Position numbers and translations under genes: made by a program. 64,000 bases of DNA from Prunus persica (taxonomy: Eukaryota > Streptophyta > Magnoliopsida > Rosales > Rosaceae), in NCBI RefSeq assembly GCF_000346465.2, contig NC_034011.1, positions 17,682,937-17,746,936 on the forward strand, in the 5' to 3' direction. The notes under the pieces are model-generated. The model made no database searches, had not been told where the DNA came from, and was given only the letters and a program-made list of their open reading frames with translations. Shown in pieces: positions 23,501 through 32,244 of this stretch; within the stretch, counting starts at the first letter, position 1; each line of letters starts with the position of its first letter.

Positions 23501-26500
23501 CTGATTTGACTATATACTTTCACTAATATTTTTTTTTTCCTTCTTTTTTGTGGTCCGACTTTCACTGATCTGTTTAGACACAGTTAGTAGAAAGTGTACT
23601 ACTAGAAGATTATGGAGGTTCTGAGGACTTGCTTCTCGCAGAGCTGCAATTTGCCTATATTGCATTTTTGGTGTGTAAACAATGCAGACTCCGACGGCAT
23701 TTTATGTTAAAAAATCATCTGAGATCTTTATGATATTTTGAACTTATGCAGATGGGGCAATCACTTGAAGCATTTCTACAGTGGAAATCCTTGGTCAGTC
23801 TTTTATTTGGATGCACTGAAGCTGTAAGTGTTGGTTTGATTGCCTTGTTTCACTTATTATTGGGATTTGTTCACTCTACCGAGTTTGTATACTTTTATTT
23901 CCTTTTTCCACATTGTACATCTGAATTTAAAATTAAACTCCCCACTTATACATTCTGTCCCTTACTATTAAAGTATAAACATGTGATTGATATGTTTGCA
24001 TTAAATTTGTACCTCATGAGTGTCAACTTATGGTTGTAATCTACTTTACAAAAGTAAGCAACCCTTTCCCAAATCAGTATATACAGTCATTTGAATATGA
24101 ATACAGGGAACTTTTTACTTTTGACCTTTGATGGCAGCTCATTTGCATGTTTATGCGATATAATGTTTTCTCGAAAGTTTTTTTTTAACAGATAATATGG
24201 TAATCTTAATAATTCTAAATCTTCAGAAGATTATTGTCAACAATCACTCTATTTAATTTATGTGCTAAGATTTCAGACATTATAGATTCACCAGCTTAAA
24301 GCTTTGGCACCATAGATTCACTAGATTTTCAGTTTTACACAACAGATCCTACCCAGTCTCTCATTAATTATCTTTGGGTTGACTAGTGTTCTACTGGTAC
24401 TAGCATTAACATTTCTTACGACTGCGCAATTGTCAAATTTGTACCAGACTATAGACATAATCCGTCTTAATAAGTCTCTAGTTACTAAAATCTCTGCTGG
24501 ATTAAAGTGAGGCGTGTGGTCCGGTGGAGACAGTTGGGAGTAGCCTGGTAGGGATCCTAAAGAAGCTTTAGACCTAGAGCTGAGGTTTTTTATTATAATG
24601 TTGACCAACCTCTTGATGTTTTGAGAAAACAATTTCTTGAGTCCCTCACTGCATATCTTTGAGTTAAATACTTAGAATGAAGCTTTTTTTCCTAATGATG
24701 CTTGCTTCATAGGTAGTTGATACTGAAATACACGAAATCTGAAATACTTTCTGACAAAAGTCTAATCTGCCATTAATGCAGCCTTTCCATACAAGAAGTC
24801 GGCTATTTGCAAAGGTAATGTCCAGAATTGTCCCACTTATAACTAAACTTTCTTGCAGTATAATATAACTATGAAGTCGCGTTCATGGTGATCTGGGATA
24901 CAGTTATGTAATTGAAAGTCTAGATTCCATTTAGCCTATTTTGGGATATGTACTAGCGTTTCAGAAAGCTTTACATATTATTTTTTTTGCATGGTTGTGC
25001 TCAAAATGTGTCAGTTGTTGCCTTGGTTTATCAACCTTCATGTCTTTTCTGTGTGGTGCTTTATTATTCCAGTACAAAACAGAGACAATGTTCAACATTT
25101 AATCATCCTGGTTTGATATTTGATTTGTCTTTCGTAATATTTATGACCTTTTACGCACCCATTCTCCTGTCGAATTATTTGTCTCTTCTAAGGTGTTGAA
25201 TAAGTTTTTACATATCTTTTTTTGGGTCTGAAAAGCTTTTACATATCAGACATTGTCAAACTATTGGCTAGTTTATATTTATTGTAATAGAATGTTTGTG
25301 TTTCTCATAAAAAGGAAAAGGAAAAAGAATTCTAGGTTGATCGTGTTTTCTTTCCTGAGAGAGTAACACGTTTAAACTGATTTCGTTTTCCATTAAACTT
25401 GCACTGAACAGTACTTGCCTTTTTATTTATTTATTTTTTCCATTTCATTTGCATTGATAAATGACATGTCATGGGAATCTCACAGTTTATTAGAGTCATC
25501 TACTATCAATTGAAACAAGGACTTCAGAAAGATTGCACAGACACGAACAGTGGATCAACCTTGCTAGATGATTCATGGTTTTCTGCTGATAGTTTTTTGC
25601 ACCGTCTTTTCAAGGTACGAGATTTGGGTGCTTCATTCTGCTGCTGCTGTTTTTTTTTTTTTCGTATTACACTGCCGTGCTTGATTCATTTTTTTCTTGT
25701 CGGTTCTGTTGTCATTCAGTTTGTTTTTTCTATCAAATAGAAAATCAACAGAAAAGTATCATTTAGTCATCTTTCTCACATCCATGGAACTTTCTGTTCA
25801 TTGCAACTTGATGACTAACCTATAAATGGGATTCCAGGATTTTTTTTTGCTGGTGCAAGATGCCTCAGTTGTTGATGGAGATCTTCTATCATGGGTATGC
25901 ACTCTAAGCCTGAATTTTCATGAATTTCTTTTTCCTATCAGGCAAAAGTAGACATCTGGATTCTACTGATATGCTCTCTTTCTTATTATTTCTGCGGTTC
26001 TTGTTTTCATCAGATTTTTACTTCACAGTTGCCATTGTATTTATCATGATATGAATGTGCAAACACACGCACGGAGAAGCCTTTATTTTGTTGCTTTAAA
26101 CATGGAATGTAATATTATAATAAGGTAGTTCACTTTTTACATATGTTAAACACTGACTCTTTAGCAAACAAGTGCATATTAACTCAAAACCATTTTATTG
26201 GGGCAAGGGTGGGTTGAAGATGGATGGAAGAAAGAAAAATAAATTTATATACTTTAGGCATGGGCACAAGGTTAGAATTTAGGTTATTGTTGTTTTGTTT
26301 TTATTTGTCGGAACTAAAATGTAGTTGATGGTTATTGATTTAATTCCATCTATAGAATTTATAGCATATTGTTGGAATATTTATAATGTTTTTAGGGACT
26401 GGGTTACCTAATATAAATTTGTCTCACTTCGATTATGTTGAGTTTACCCTAATTTTCTCTCGCTGCCCTCGTTATACTAATCCTTCCTTTAGCCCTTTTG

Positions 26501-27114
26501 ATGTGTTTTTCATTTAAATGGAGTCCTGACTTGATTTCTGATCCTTTACTTTGTTGCTATTGCATTGCCATTGCTCTGCATACGAAGCATTTCTTGTCAA
26601 GTCATCTCTTTTTGTATTTGTTTCCAAAACTTTGCTTCTTATGAGAGATGGTAGCTCATCTGTGTGCTTCGTTGTCGTCACTTTTCCTGTTGCATTTCAT
26701 ATGAAAACTTGGTCTGTGTACTAGAATTGGAAAAGTAATACAAGATATCTATGTCTAAATTCATTAAAGAACCCTTCGAGCTTAAATTACTACCAGTACT
26801 CGTCTCTTTTTCGGCTAATCATGTTGACAAATCCTCATTTGCATGGTTCTCATTCTTAAAGACAAGGAAACTCAAGGAGTTGCTTGAAAACAATCTTGGA
26901 TGGGAATTCCAGCAAAACAGTGCAGTTGATGGGATGTACTTTGAAGATGATGACGAGGTCGGTATTTATTTATTTATTTAAATTGAACTGTGCTCACTTT
27001 CCCCACTTTATTTTTTTATTTTCTCTCACAACCCCTAACACTCGACATTTGCAGTTCGCTCCTGTGGTTGAGATGCTGGATGACCCGAGTTCTAGTGTGG
27101 CGCCATCGGTTTAA
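20508..27114 (+). CDS. AAR2: AAR2 protein family, U5 snRNP assembly factor, 13 exons
   Basis: AAR2 holds the splicing factor PRP8 in a cytoplasmic U5 snRNP precursor before BRR2 replaces it in the nucleus (established in yeast and human; inferred here). Exons: 20508-20603, 20743-20825, 20979-21036, 21163-21222, 21624-21753, 23218-23441, 23578-23670, 23752-23823, 24782-24814, 25486-25614, 25838-25894, 26862-26957, 27055-27114. They join in frame to 1191 nt, 396 aa, about the family length. The N-terminal domain includes FLDVPQHTLIGIDTQMF, KGIKMIPPGPHFVYYSS and EFSPIIGFF. The C-terminal helical domain has LLEDYGGSEDLLLAELQFA and the FIRVIYYQL helix. The protein ends in an acidic stretch and an EMLDDPSSS tail. 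All introns are GT-AG. The start is the first ATG of the conserved N-terminus. Confidence 0.93.
22053..22627. mobile_element. MITE in AAR2 intron 5
   Basis: The left terminus AAGGATGAAAATATTGGCGATA is matched on the opposite strand at the right end by AAGGATGAAAATATCGGACGATA (plus strand TATCGTCCGATATTTTCATCCTT, ending near 22622). The 570-bp interior is AT-rich with GGGATATATCG-like subterminal motifs and no coding capacity. Terminal repeats of this length suggest a Mutator-like MITE, but the flanking target duplication (about GCTATC versus GCATTC) is not exact. Confidence 0.6.
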
Positions 27115-27157
27115 CACTTAAATCTCTCATTCTCCTCTCATTCTCTACCATTTAACA

Positions 27158-27228
27158 TCTACAATTCAATCATGTGGTTTAGATGTTGGATGACCTGGGT
27201 TGTAGTGAAACGCCAGCAGGTTACAACG
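27158..27228 (+). pseudogene. Decayed duplicate of the last AAR2 exon
   Basis: Downstream of the AAR2 stop codon, ACATCTACAATTCAATCATG then TGGTTTAGATGTTGGATGACC copies the acceptor region and last exon (27045-27114: ACATTTGCAGTTCGCTCCTG then TGGTTGAGATGCTGGATGACC). The copy has lost the AG acceptor and its frame, since GAG has become TAG. The CTCTCATTCTC-rich DNA ahead of it matches the pyrimidine tract of intron 12. Confidence 0.7.
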
Positions 27229-27879
27229 TTGGTCATCTATGGTAGGCTTTATGTCATAACCAGTGTGTGATCAGTATAAAATCATTGCACCCAGAAGACC
27301 TTTTTTTTCAAGTATGTGTAACCTTGTATAGTGATGCTATACAAAATACAGCACTGCTGTAAACTTTCCTTGCTAATTTTAGACAGATGGGACAATTCCC
27401 TTGAAATGCTCGGTGAAAGGTCTAATTATTTGAGATTCAGTTTCTGAATCTTCATTTACTAATCTTATTATATAAAGCTAATGGATCTCAAATGCAATGA
27501 CTTACATAAAAAGGAACCAAAAGAAATATGTAAAAACAAAAAAGTGGCATTATAGCTCTGTTAGAATGTGGGGCATTAACCTTTAGGGGGCCGTTTTGTT
27601 ATGGCAGACTGTTATGGATTGCACTAAATATTGAGACTGTCTTGAATTGGCTTGATCCGTCAAAAAAATTTTTTTTGGTCAACCATGCATTAGATTCCAA
27701 GCCAAAAGGCAACTACAAGGAAATATATAGAAAACAATATCTTAGACAAACTACAGAAGCACTTTCATCTGAATCACTACAATCCAGCAAAAGAAGGAAA
27801 ACTCCTACTCTAAAAACCAAAATTAAGGACCTGGAAGACCATCAGACACCAAAACATGTATGAGAGAGCGGTGGTTGAG

Positions 27880-28290
27880 TAACCCAACTCCACTGCTCGA
27901 CAACCTATCGTTGCAGCCTCACGAGCTGCTCAATTTTGAACTCCTCTGAACCCAATGCCAAAAAACTCTTTTGAACTGATCAGCTATGCGCCAGATAACC
28001 TCAATAGAAGGCCTAATAGTCCAGGCACGGTTCCTTATATCCCCCTTGATCTTGTCCACAAGGGTCTTTGAGTCAGTTTCCACGTAGACATCATTATAGC
28101 CAAGATTGGCCGCAGACTCTAGCCCCATGACTACTGCTTCTGCCTCCACCTCAAGAGCAGAGTGACCCACCGGTGATGCAACCAAGCAGCCTAGAAACTC
28201 CCCAGTTAAAATCGAATTACCACTCCAACACCAGTTTTTCTTGCATTGCTTTGCCAACTCCCTTTCGTGGATAATACTTGTACTGCGTTG
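27880..28290 (-). pseudogene. RNase H-like (RVT_3) domain relic
   Basis: The minus-strand frame at 28257-27919 encodes GEFLGCLVASPVG, then LEVEAEAVVMGLESAANLGY and VETDSKTLVDKIKG, ending with WVQRSSK. This is the middle and end of the RNase H-like domain that follows LINE-type reverse transcriptases: E.EA.A...l..A...G, then .E.Ds..lv, then hv.R..N. A frameshift near 28200 separates it from a TGVGVVIR segment, and another near 27930 separates it from AAREAATIG. No reverse transcriptase is attached. Confidence 0.65.
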
Positions 28291-28394
28291 GTGTATGTTT
28301 GATTGGATTATGACTAAATTTTTTTGTAAATATTTTTTTTGAAAAGTAAGTTTTTTTTTTTTTTTGGTGTGAAAAGTAAGTTTTTAAAATATGT

Positions 28395-28770
28395 TTTTGA
28401 CTTTTCTTCTCTCTCTCTCTCTTCCCTCTTCTTCCTCGCTGATTCTCTTTCATCTTCTTCTTCTCTACAAATCTATTTCATCATCTTCTTCTCTCTATCA
28501 TCTCTCCTCTTCTTCTGTCTACTTTTCTCTTTATTTTGTTTCGAAAATTTTCTCTTCACTTTCTCTCTTATTCCTCTTCTGTTCTGTCTTCTCCTTCTTT
28601 TATTTTTCTAAAATTTTCCCTTCTTTCTCTACTTTTATGTCTTCTCCTTCTCTTTTTTTTTGAAAATTTTATCTTCTCTCTTTTCTTCTCTCCTCTTTGT
28701 CTATTCCTTCTTGGGTGGTTGTGGCTGGTGGTGGTGGTTGGTAGTTGTGTCTGGTGGTTGTGGCTGCCAC
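28395..28770. repeat. Low-complexity TTC/CTT and GGT tracts
   Basis: Pyrimidine-rich DNA dominated by CTT, TCT and TTC triplets runs from about 28395 to 28710. It switches to a GGTGGT/GTTGTGG-rich stretch. Long open frames here on both strands are products of the biased composition, not genes. Confidence 0.75.
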
Positions 28771-29293
28771 TTGGGGGGTCGATAGATGTGGAGAGCTTGG
28801 GTGGGGTTGGTTGCGCGTCGCTTGGGTCAGGACGGTTAGTTCCTCCTCCCCAGATGGGTTTCACTAAGAACTCCTAAGAAGATGTTTTTCGTGGGACCTG
28901 TATTAATTAATCCCACTTAAAATTAAAACTGGGTGAAACAAGCGTGGGATAAAATCTTAGCCAAGCCAGTCCATGTCAGAATGGTGTAACAAACAAGCCC
29001 AAGAATAATTAGGCAGTGATCAAAACCAACCCTAGGGCAATGCATCACCTATGTGTCTGGCCATATGTTAATCCACTTCATGTCTAATCACCATATTCAG
29101 ACTGCTCACTTGTATTAGTGTATCAATAATGTTTTTAGAATGTATACAAAACAAGTGGCATTAGCTCTGTATTAATAATGAATGAAATCAAAGAATGTAC
29201 ATCAAATTACATACAAATTTAGGATAATGAAGTATTACACCAAATTGTTAGAGACGCTTACAAACAAGCATATACAAAATTCTAACTTAAGAA

Positions 29294-30301
29294 TCAAGCT
29301 AAGCAGCACCAATTATAGGGAAAGCCGATGGCTTTTGGCAAACAGCGGTTCGATTTGGAATGACAGGTCTTGAATCCCAAAGGAAGAATCTGCTGCTCAG
29401 AAGGCGACGAAGACACCGAAGAGAGTTCCTTTACTGGATCCAGATTAGTCACAAATGGATGATTCAATAGCTTAGCAGCAGTGAACCTCTCAGAAGGGCT
29501 CCACACAAAGCACTTTCCCAAGAAATCTTTAGCCTCTTCTGATAACCAAACAGGAATAGTGGGAGATTTTGAAGCAATCTGAAGCATTAGGTCCCAAGGT
29601 CTCGCCCCGGCTTTCAAATCCCTTGGCTTCCTCCCAGTCAACATCATAAGCACAATACAGCCCAATGCCCAAATATCAGAAGGTTGCAGCTGAATATTTT
29701 GAAGCACAGTTTCTGGAGACCAATACAGTGTAGTGCCTCCAGAGCGCTTCTCTATAATCCTCTTTGCCAGACCCAAGTCTCCAATTTTGGGCACAAATTC
29801 AGAACCAACAGCATCAGTTTTGGAGACAAGTAATATATTCTCAGGCTTCAAATCACAATGCACATAACCCATTTCATGAATGTGCTTAACCCCCTTCAAA
29901 ATTGCCTCTGTATACTTCCTTACTTGAAATTCAGGCAACCCCCCAGACTTGTTAATCAAATCCCTCATTGTTCCTCCATCGGCATATTCCATGAACATAT
30001 TGAAAACCTTATTGCCATCAACACCAGCCGTCACATCCTCTCCATAGCGATGGATGATAAACGGACAGTTGCTAAACGTGTCAAGAAGTGAATTTTCCCT
30101 CACCAACTCAAGCGCATCACAGTATAATGTTGACTTCACCGCGAAAATTGAGGGCAAAACATCGGCTCTCAAATTGGGTTTTTTTACCCAACCCAAATAC
30201 ACCGACCCAAATCCCCCTTTTCCGAGTACCCGGCCTCGAACCCACTCACGGCCAGCAACCGACAAGCTCTGTTCTTTCTTTGGCCTTGAACTCGAACCCA
30301 T
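29294..30301 (-). CDS. MAPKKK-like Ser/Thr protein kinase, single exon
   Basis: 335 aa, intronless, ATG at 30299-30301. Gly-rich loop GKGGFGSV at 27-34; ATP-binding Lys56 in AVK; catalytic loop HCDLKPEN at 148-155 (proton acceptor Asp150); DLG at 175-177 instead of DFG; activation segment GGTTLYWSPE; WALGC; and the C-lobe FLGKCFVWSPSERFTA with conserved Arg, ending HPF. The layout (short N-terminus, kinase domain, short tail) fits the plant MEKK-like MAPKKK 13-21 group, whose members 17 and 18 are ABA-responsive. Activity is likely, as all catalytic residues are present, and it would phosphorylate a MAP2K in the cytosol or nucleus. The exact orthologue was not determined. A minus-strand TATA box lies at 30571-30580. 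Confidence 0.88.
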   Translation of the reverse strand: MGSSSRPKKEQSLSVAGREWVRGRVLGKGGFGSVYLGWVKKPNLRADVLPSIFAVKSTLYCDALELVRENSLLDTFSNCPFIIHRYGEDVTAGVDGNKVFNMFMEYADGGTMRDLINKSGGLPEFQVRKYTEAILKGVKHIHEMGYVHCDLKPENILLVSKTDAVGSEFVPKIGDLGLAKRIIEKRSGGTTLYWSPETVLQNIQLQPSDIWALGCIVLMMLTGRKPRDLKAGARPWDLMLQIASKSPTIPVWLSEEAKDFLGKCFVWSPSERFTAAKLLNHPFVTNLDPVKELSSVSSSPSEQQILPLGFKTCHSKSNRCLPKAIGFPYNWCCLA

Positions 30302-30570
30302 TGTTTGAAAACAAAAATTGAAGCTTTCTGATGAAATAGGGTTTATGGGTCTAACAAAACGAAAGCAAAGAGACAGAAAAACAGAAACTGGGTAGCAAGA
30401 GAGAGAGAGAAGAACTCGTTGAAGCAGTCGGTGATCAACGAAGAAGACGATGAAATGTTGATGTGAAAAAGAGGGCTTCGATTGCTAACGCTCAATGGTT
30501 TTTCCTCTGTGATTTGAAGCTGGTGAATGAGGGTTTTGAAATCAGAGTATTGTTTTCCTGGTTGTGTTGG

Positions 30571-30580
30571 GTTTATATAG
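30571..30580 (-). promoter_or_regulatory. TATA box of the MAPKKK-like gene
   Basis: On the minus strand the sequence reads CTATATAAAC, 270 bp upstream of the start codon. The likely 5' leader contains a GA-repeat (plus strand 30398-30413). Confidence 0.6.
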
Positions 30581-30857
30581 CTTAACGCGTAACCTTCAAA
30601 CGGTCATATATCTTGCGCGGCTTTTGCTTTTGCTTCCGCTTCAATTAATAATCTAATATAATATTTATTTATTTACTTTTGAAATCCACTGGAAAATATC
30701 TTTCGTAAATCTTAAGCCACTCCGATCACAAGCTAAGAACTCTCATGACCGTTGATTTGGGGAGATCTAGTGGTAAATGGGAGATTTATGACTTAATTTG
30801 ATTTAAATTAAATTAAAATATAGAATTTAAAATTCAAAAAAAATATTAAAAAGAGCT

Positions 30858-30874
30858 CACGTGACCTTCACGTG
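30858..30874. promoter_or_regulatory. Paired G-boxes (CACGTGAC) in a divergent promoter
   Basis: CACGTG occurs at 30858-30863 and 30869-30874, each followed by AC, giving two CACGTGACC units 11 bp apart, about one helical turn. They lie between the MAPKKK-like gene (minus) and the trihelix-like gene (plus), about 160 bp from the latter. CACGTGAC/ACGTG is the core bound by bZIP (ABF) and bHLH factors. Their use by either gene is inferred. Confidence 0.6.
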
Positions 30875-31035
30875 ACCTTTACTTACCTCAACAAAAAAGA
30901 CAAAAAAGAGGAAGACAGAGCTCAGAAAAAATCGAAGCAACACAGCTCCATTTCCCTTCTCCTTTCCTTCGTCCCCAAATCTCTGAATCTCTCTCTCTGC
31001 CTGGAATGTTTGATTTTTCAAAGTAGTTTCTCAAA

Positions 31036-32244
31036 ATGAAGCGCAAGAAATGGTCGGAGCTCGAAGAGCTGACCCTTCTCACCAAGTACTCGGAGCTTCT
31101 CATCTCTGGGGCTCTAGCCAAGCTCAAAACCCGTGAGAAAAAATTCAAGCCCATAGCGGACCACGTGAACTCGGTGCATCATCTTCACGACCCAGTAACC
31201 TTCCCTTTCAAATGGTCCTGGCGCGACGTCTCGATCAAGGTCCAAAACATGCGCCACCAGTACCTGGGTGTGAAGCAGAAGATCCGGGTCTCCAAGGACG
31301 AGTTCAACTGGAAAGATGGTGAAAACCACTGGGAGAATTTCTTGAAGTACAAAGAAGTGTTTGGGGATGTGGAGCTTGATGTTAAGGGCAAGAGGGCGTG
31401 CGAAAGTGAGAGCCTTGATGTTTTTGGGGATTGTGGGGACTTGGGGTTTGGGATTGACTCTGAGGATTTAGAGGAAGAAGAGGACGAAGAAGAAGAAGAA
31501 CCATTGGAAGATGAAGAAGAAGAAGAAGACGGTAGCGGTGATGGCGATAATGGTCTCGAGGAATTAGGTAGGAGTGAAGGTGGTGAATTTGGGGGTCAGA
31601 GAGAAATTGGAGATGTGGGTTTTGCTCAAAAAAGGAAATTGAGTAAGGTTGGATTACATAGGAGGTTGGGGTTGGTCAGTGCACAAGTTTTGGACTTGAG
31701 GGATGTGGTTGTGAAGAGGGAAGAGAGGAGGAGAGAGAGGGAGTGTAGGAGAGAGAACAGTGAGGCTGAGAGAGAGGAAAAGAGGAAAGAACTTGAGTGC
31801 AGGAGAGAGAAAAGGAGGAATGAGAGGGAGGAGTGGTTGGAGGATAGAGAATTGGAGTTAGAAGAGAGGGAGGTGATGTGGGCAAGAAATGAATTTGAGA
31901 AAAGGTTGAGGCTAGAGAGGGAATTCGATGAGGAGCGGCGTAGAAGGATGAGGATGGAGGAGAAGAGAGAAGAGGCAGAGTTGGAGTGGAGGGAGAGGAT
32001 GGTGAGTATGCAAATTGAGCATGAGAAGCAAATGATGCAAATGCATGCTGAAGCGTGCCAGAACCAAATGCAGATTCTTGGAGTCATGGCTAGGCTAGTT
32101 TGTCAATTTTTTGGGTCGGTGAATGATGGGCTGGGAGGTGGTTTAGGGGCTTTGCCACCTCAGGTTTTGCAGAATTTGCAGCATCCGGGGGATTTGGGCC
32201 ACAATGGGAAGCCGGAGGCTAATTCACCTTCTGAGTTCCTCTAG
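31036..32244 (+). CDS. Trihelix/MYB-SANT-like DNA-binding protein with long coiled coil
   Basis: 402 aa, single exon; the ATG at 31036 is the first of the open frame and is followed at once by the conserved domain. Residues 4-113 form a trihelix-like (MYB/SANT-like) unit: KWSELEELTLL, a variable middle, WSWRDVSIKVQNMRHQYLG, and a third helix ENHWENFLKYKEVFG. Residues 140-172 are almost purely Glu/Asp. Residues 205-345 are rich in Arg and Glu and should form a long charged coiled coil for dimerisation. A QNQMQILGVMARLVCQFFG segment follows, then a Gly/Pro-rich tail. Plants have a small family of this layout annotated as trihelix or sequence-specific DNA-binding factors. The clade was not determined. 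Transcribed divergently from the MAPKKK-like gene. Confidence 0.8.
   Translation: MKRKKWSELEELTLLTKYSELLISGALAKLKTREKKFKPIADHVNSVHHLHDPVTFPFKWSWRDVSIKVQNMRHQYLGVKQKIRVSKDEFNWKDGENHWENFLKYKEVFGDVELDVKGKRACESESLDVFGDCGDLGFGIDSEDLEEEEDEEEEEPLEDEEEEEDGSGDGDNGLEELGRSEGGEFGGQREIGDVGFAQKRKLSKVGLHRRLGLVSAQVLDLRDVVVKREERRRERECRRENSEAEREEKRKELECRREKRRNEREEWLEDRELELEEREVMWARNEFEKRLRLEREFDEERRRRMRMEEKREEAELEWRERMVSMQIEHEKQMMQMHAEACQNQMQILGVMARLVCQFFGSVNDGLGGGLGALPPQVLQNLQHPGDLGHNGKPEANSPSEFL

Larger units (their letters stand above)
27586..29005. mobile_element. Probable Harbinger-like non-autonomous DNA element
   Basis: The left end GGGGGCCGTTTTGTTATGGC and the right end, whose reverse complement reads GGGCTTGTTTGTTACACC, show partial inverted similarity over about 60 bp. 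Both have the GGGC.TGTTTG look of PIF/Harbinger termini. The interior holds an RNase H relic, a long pyrimidine-rich tract (28395-28710) and a GGT-rich stretch (28720-28770). The right terminus shares CTTGG..TGGCTAAG with the left end of the element at 55331. No intact transposase is visible. Confidence 0.35.

Noticed and set aside
28339..28877. Several overlapping open frames of 90-113 codons on both strands
   Set aside because: They lie in TTC/CTT and GGT low-complexity DNA, and the peptides are runs of Ser, Leu, Phe or Arg/Glu with no family resemblance.
31626..32087. 153-codon minus-strand frame rich in Ser and Leu
   Set aside because: It is the antisense of the Arg/Glu-rich coiled coil of the trihelix-like gene.
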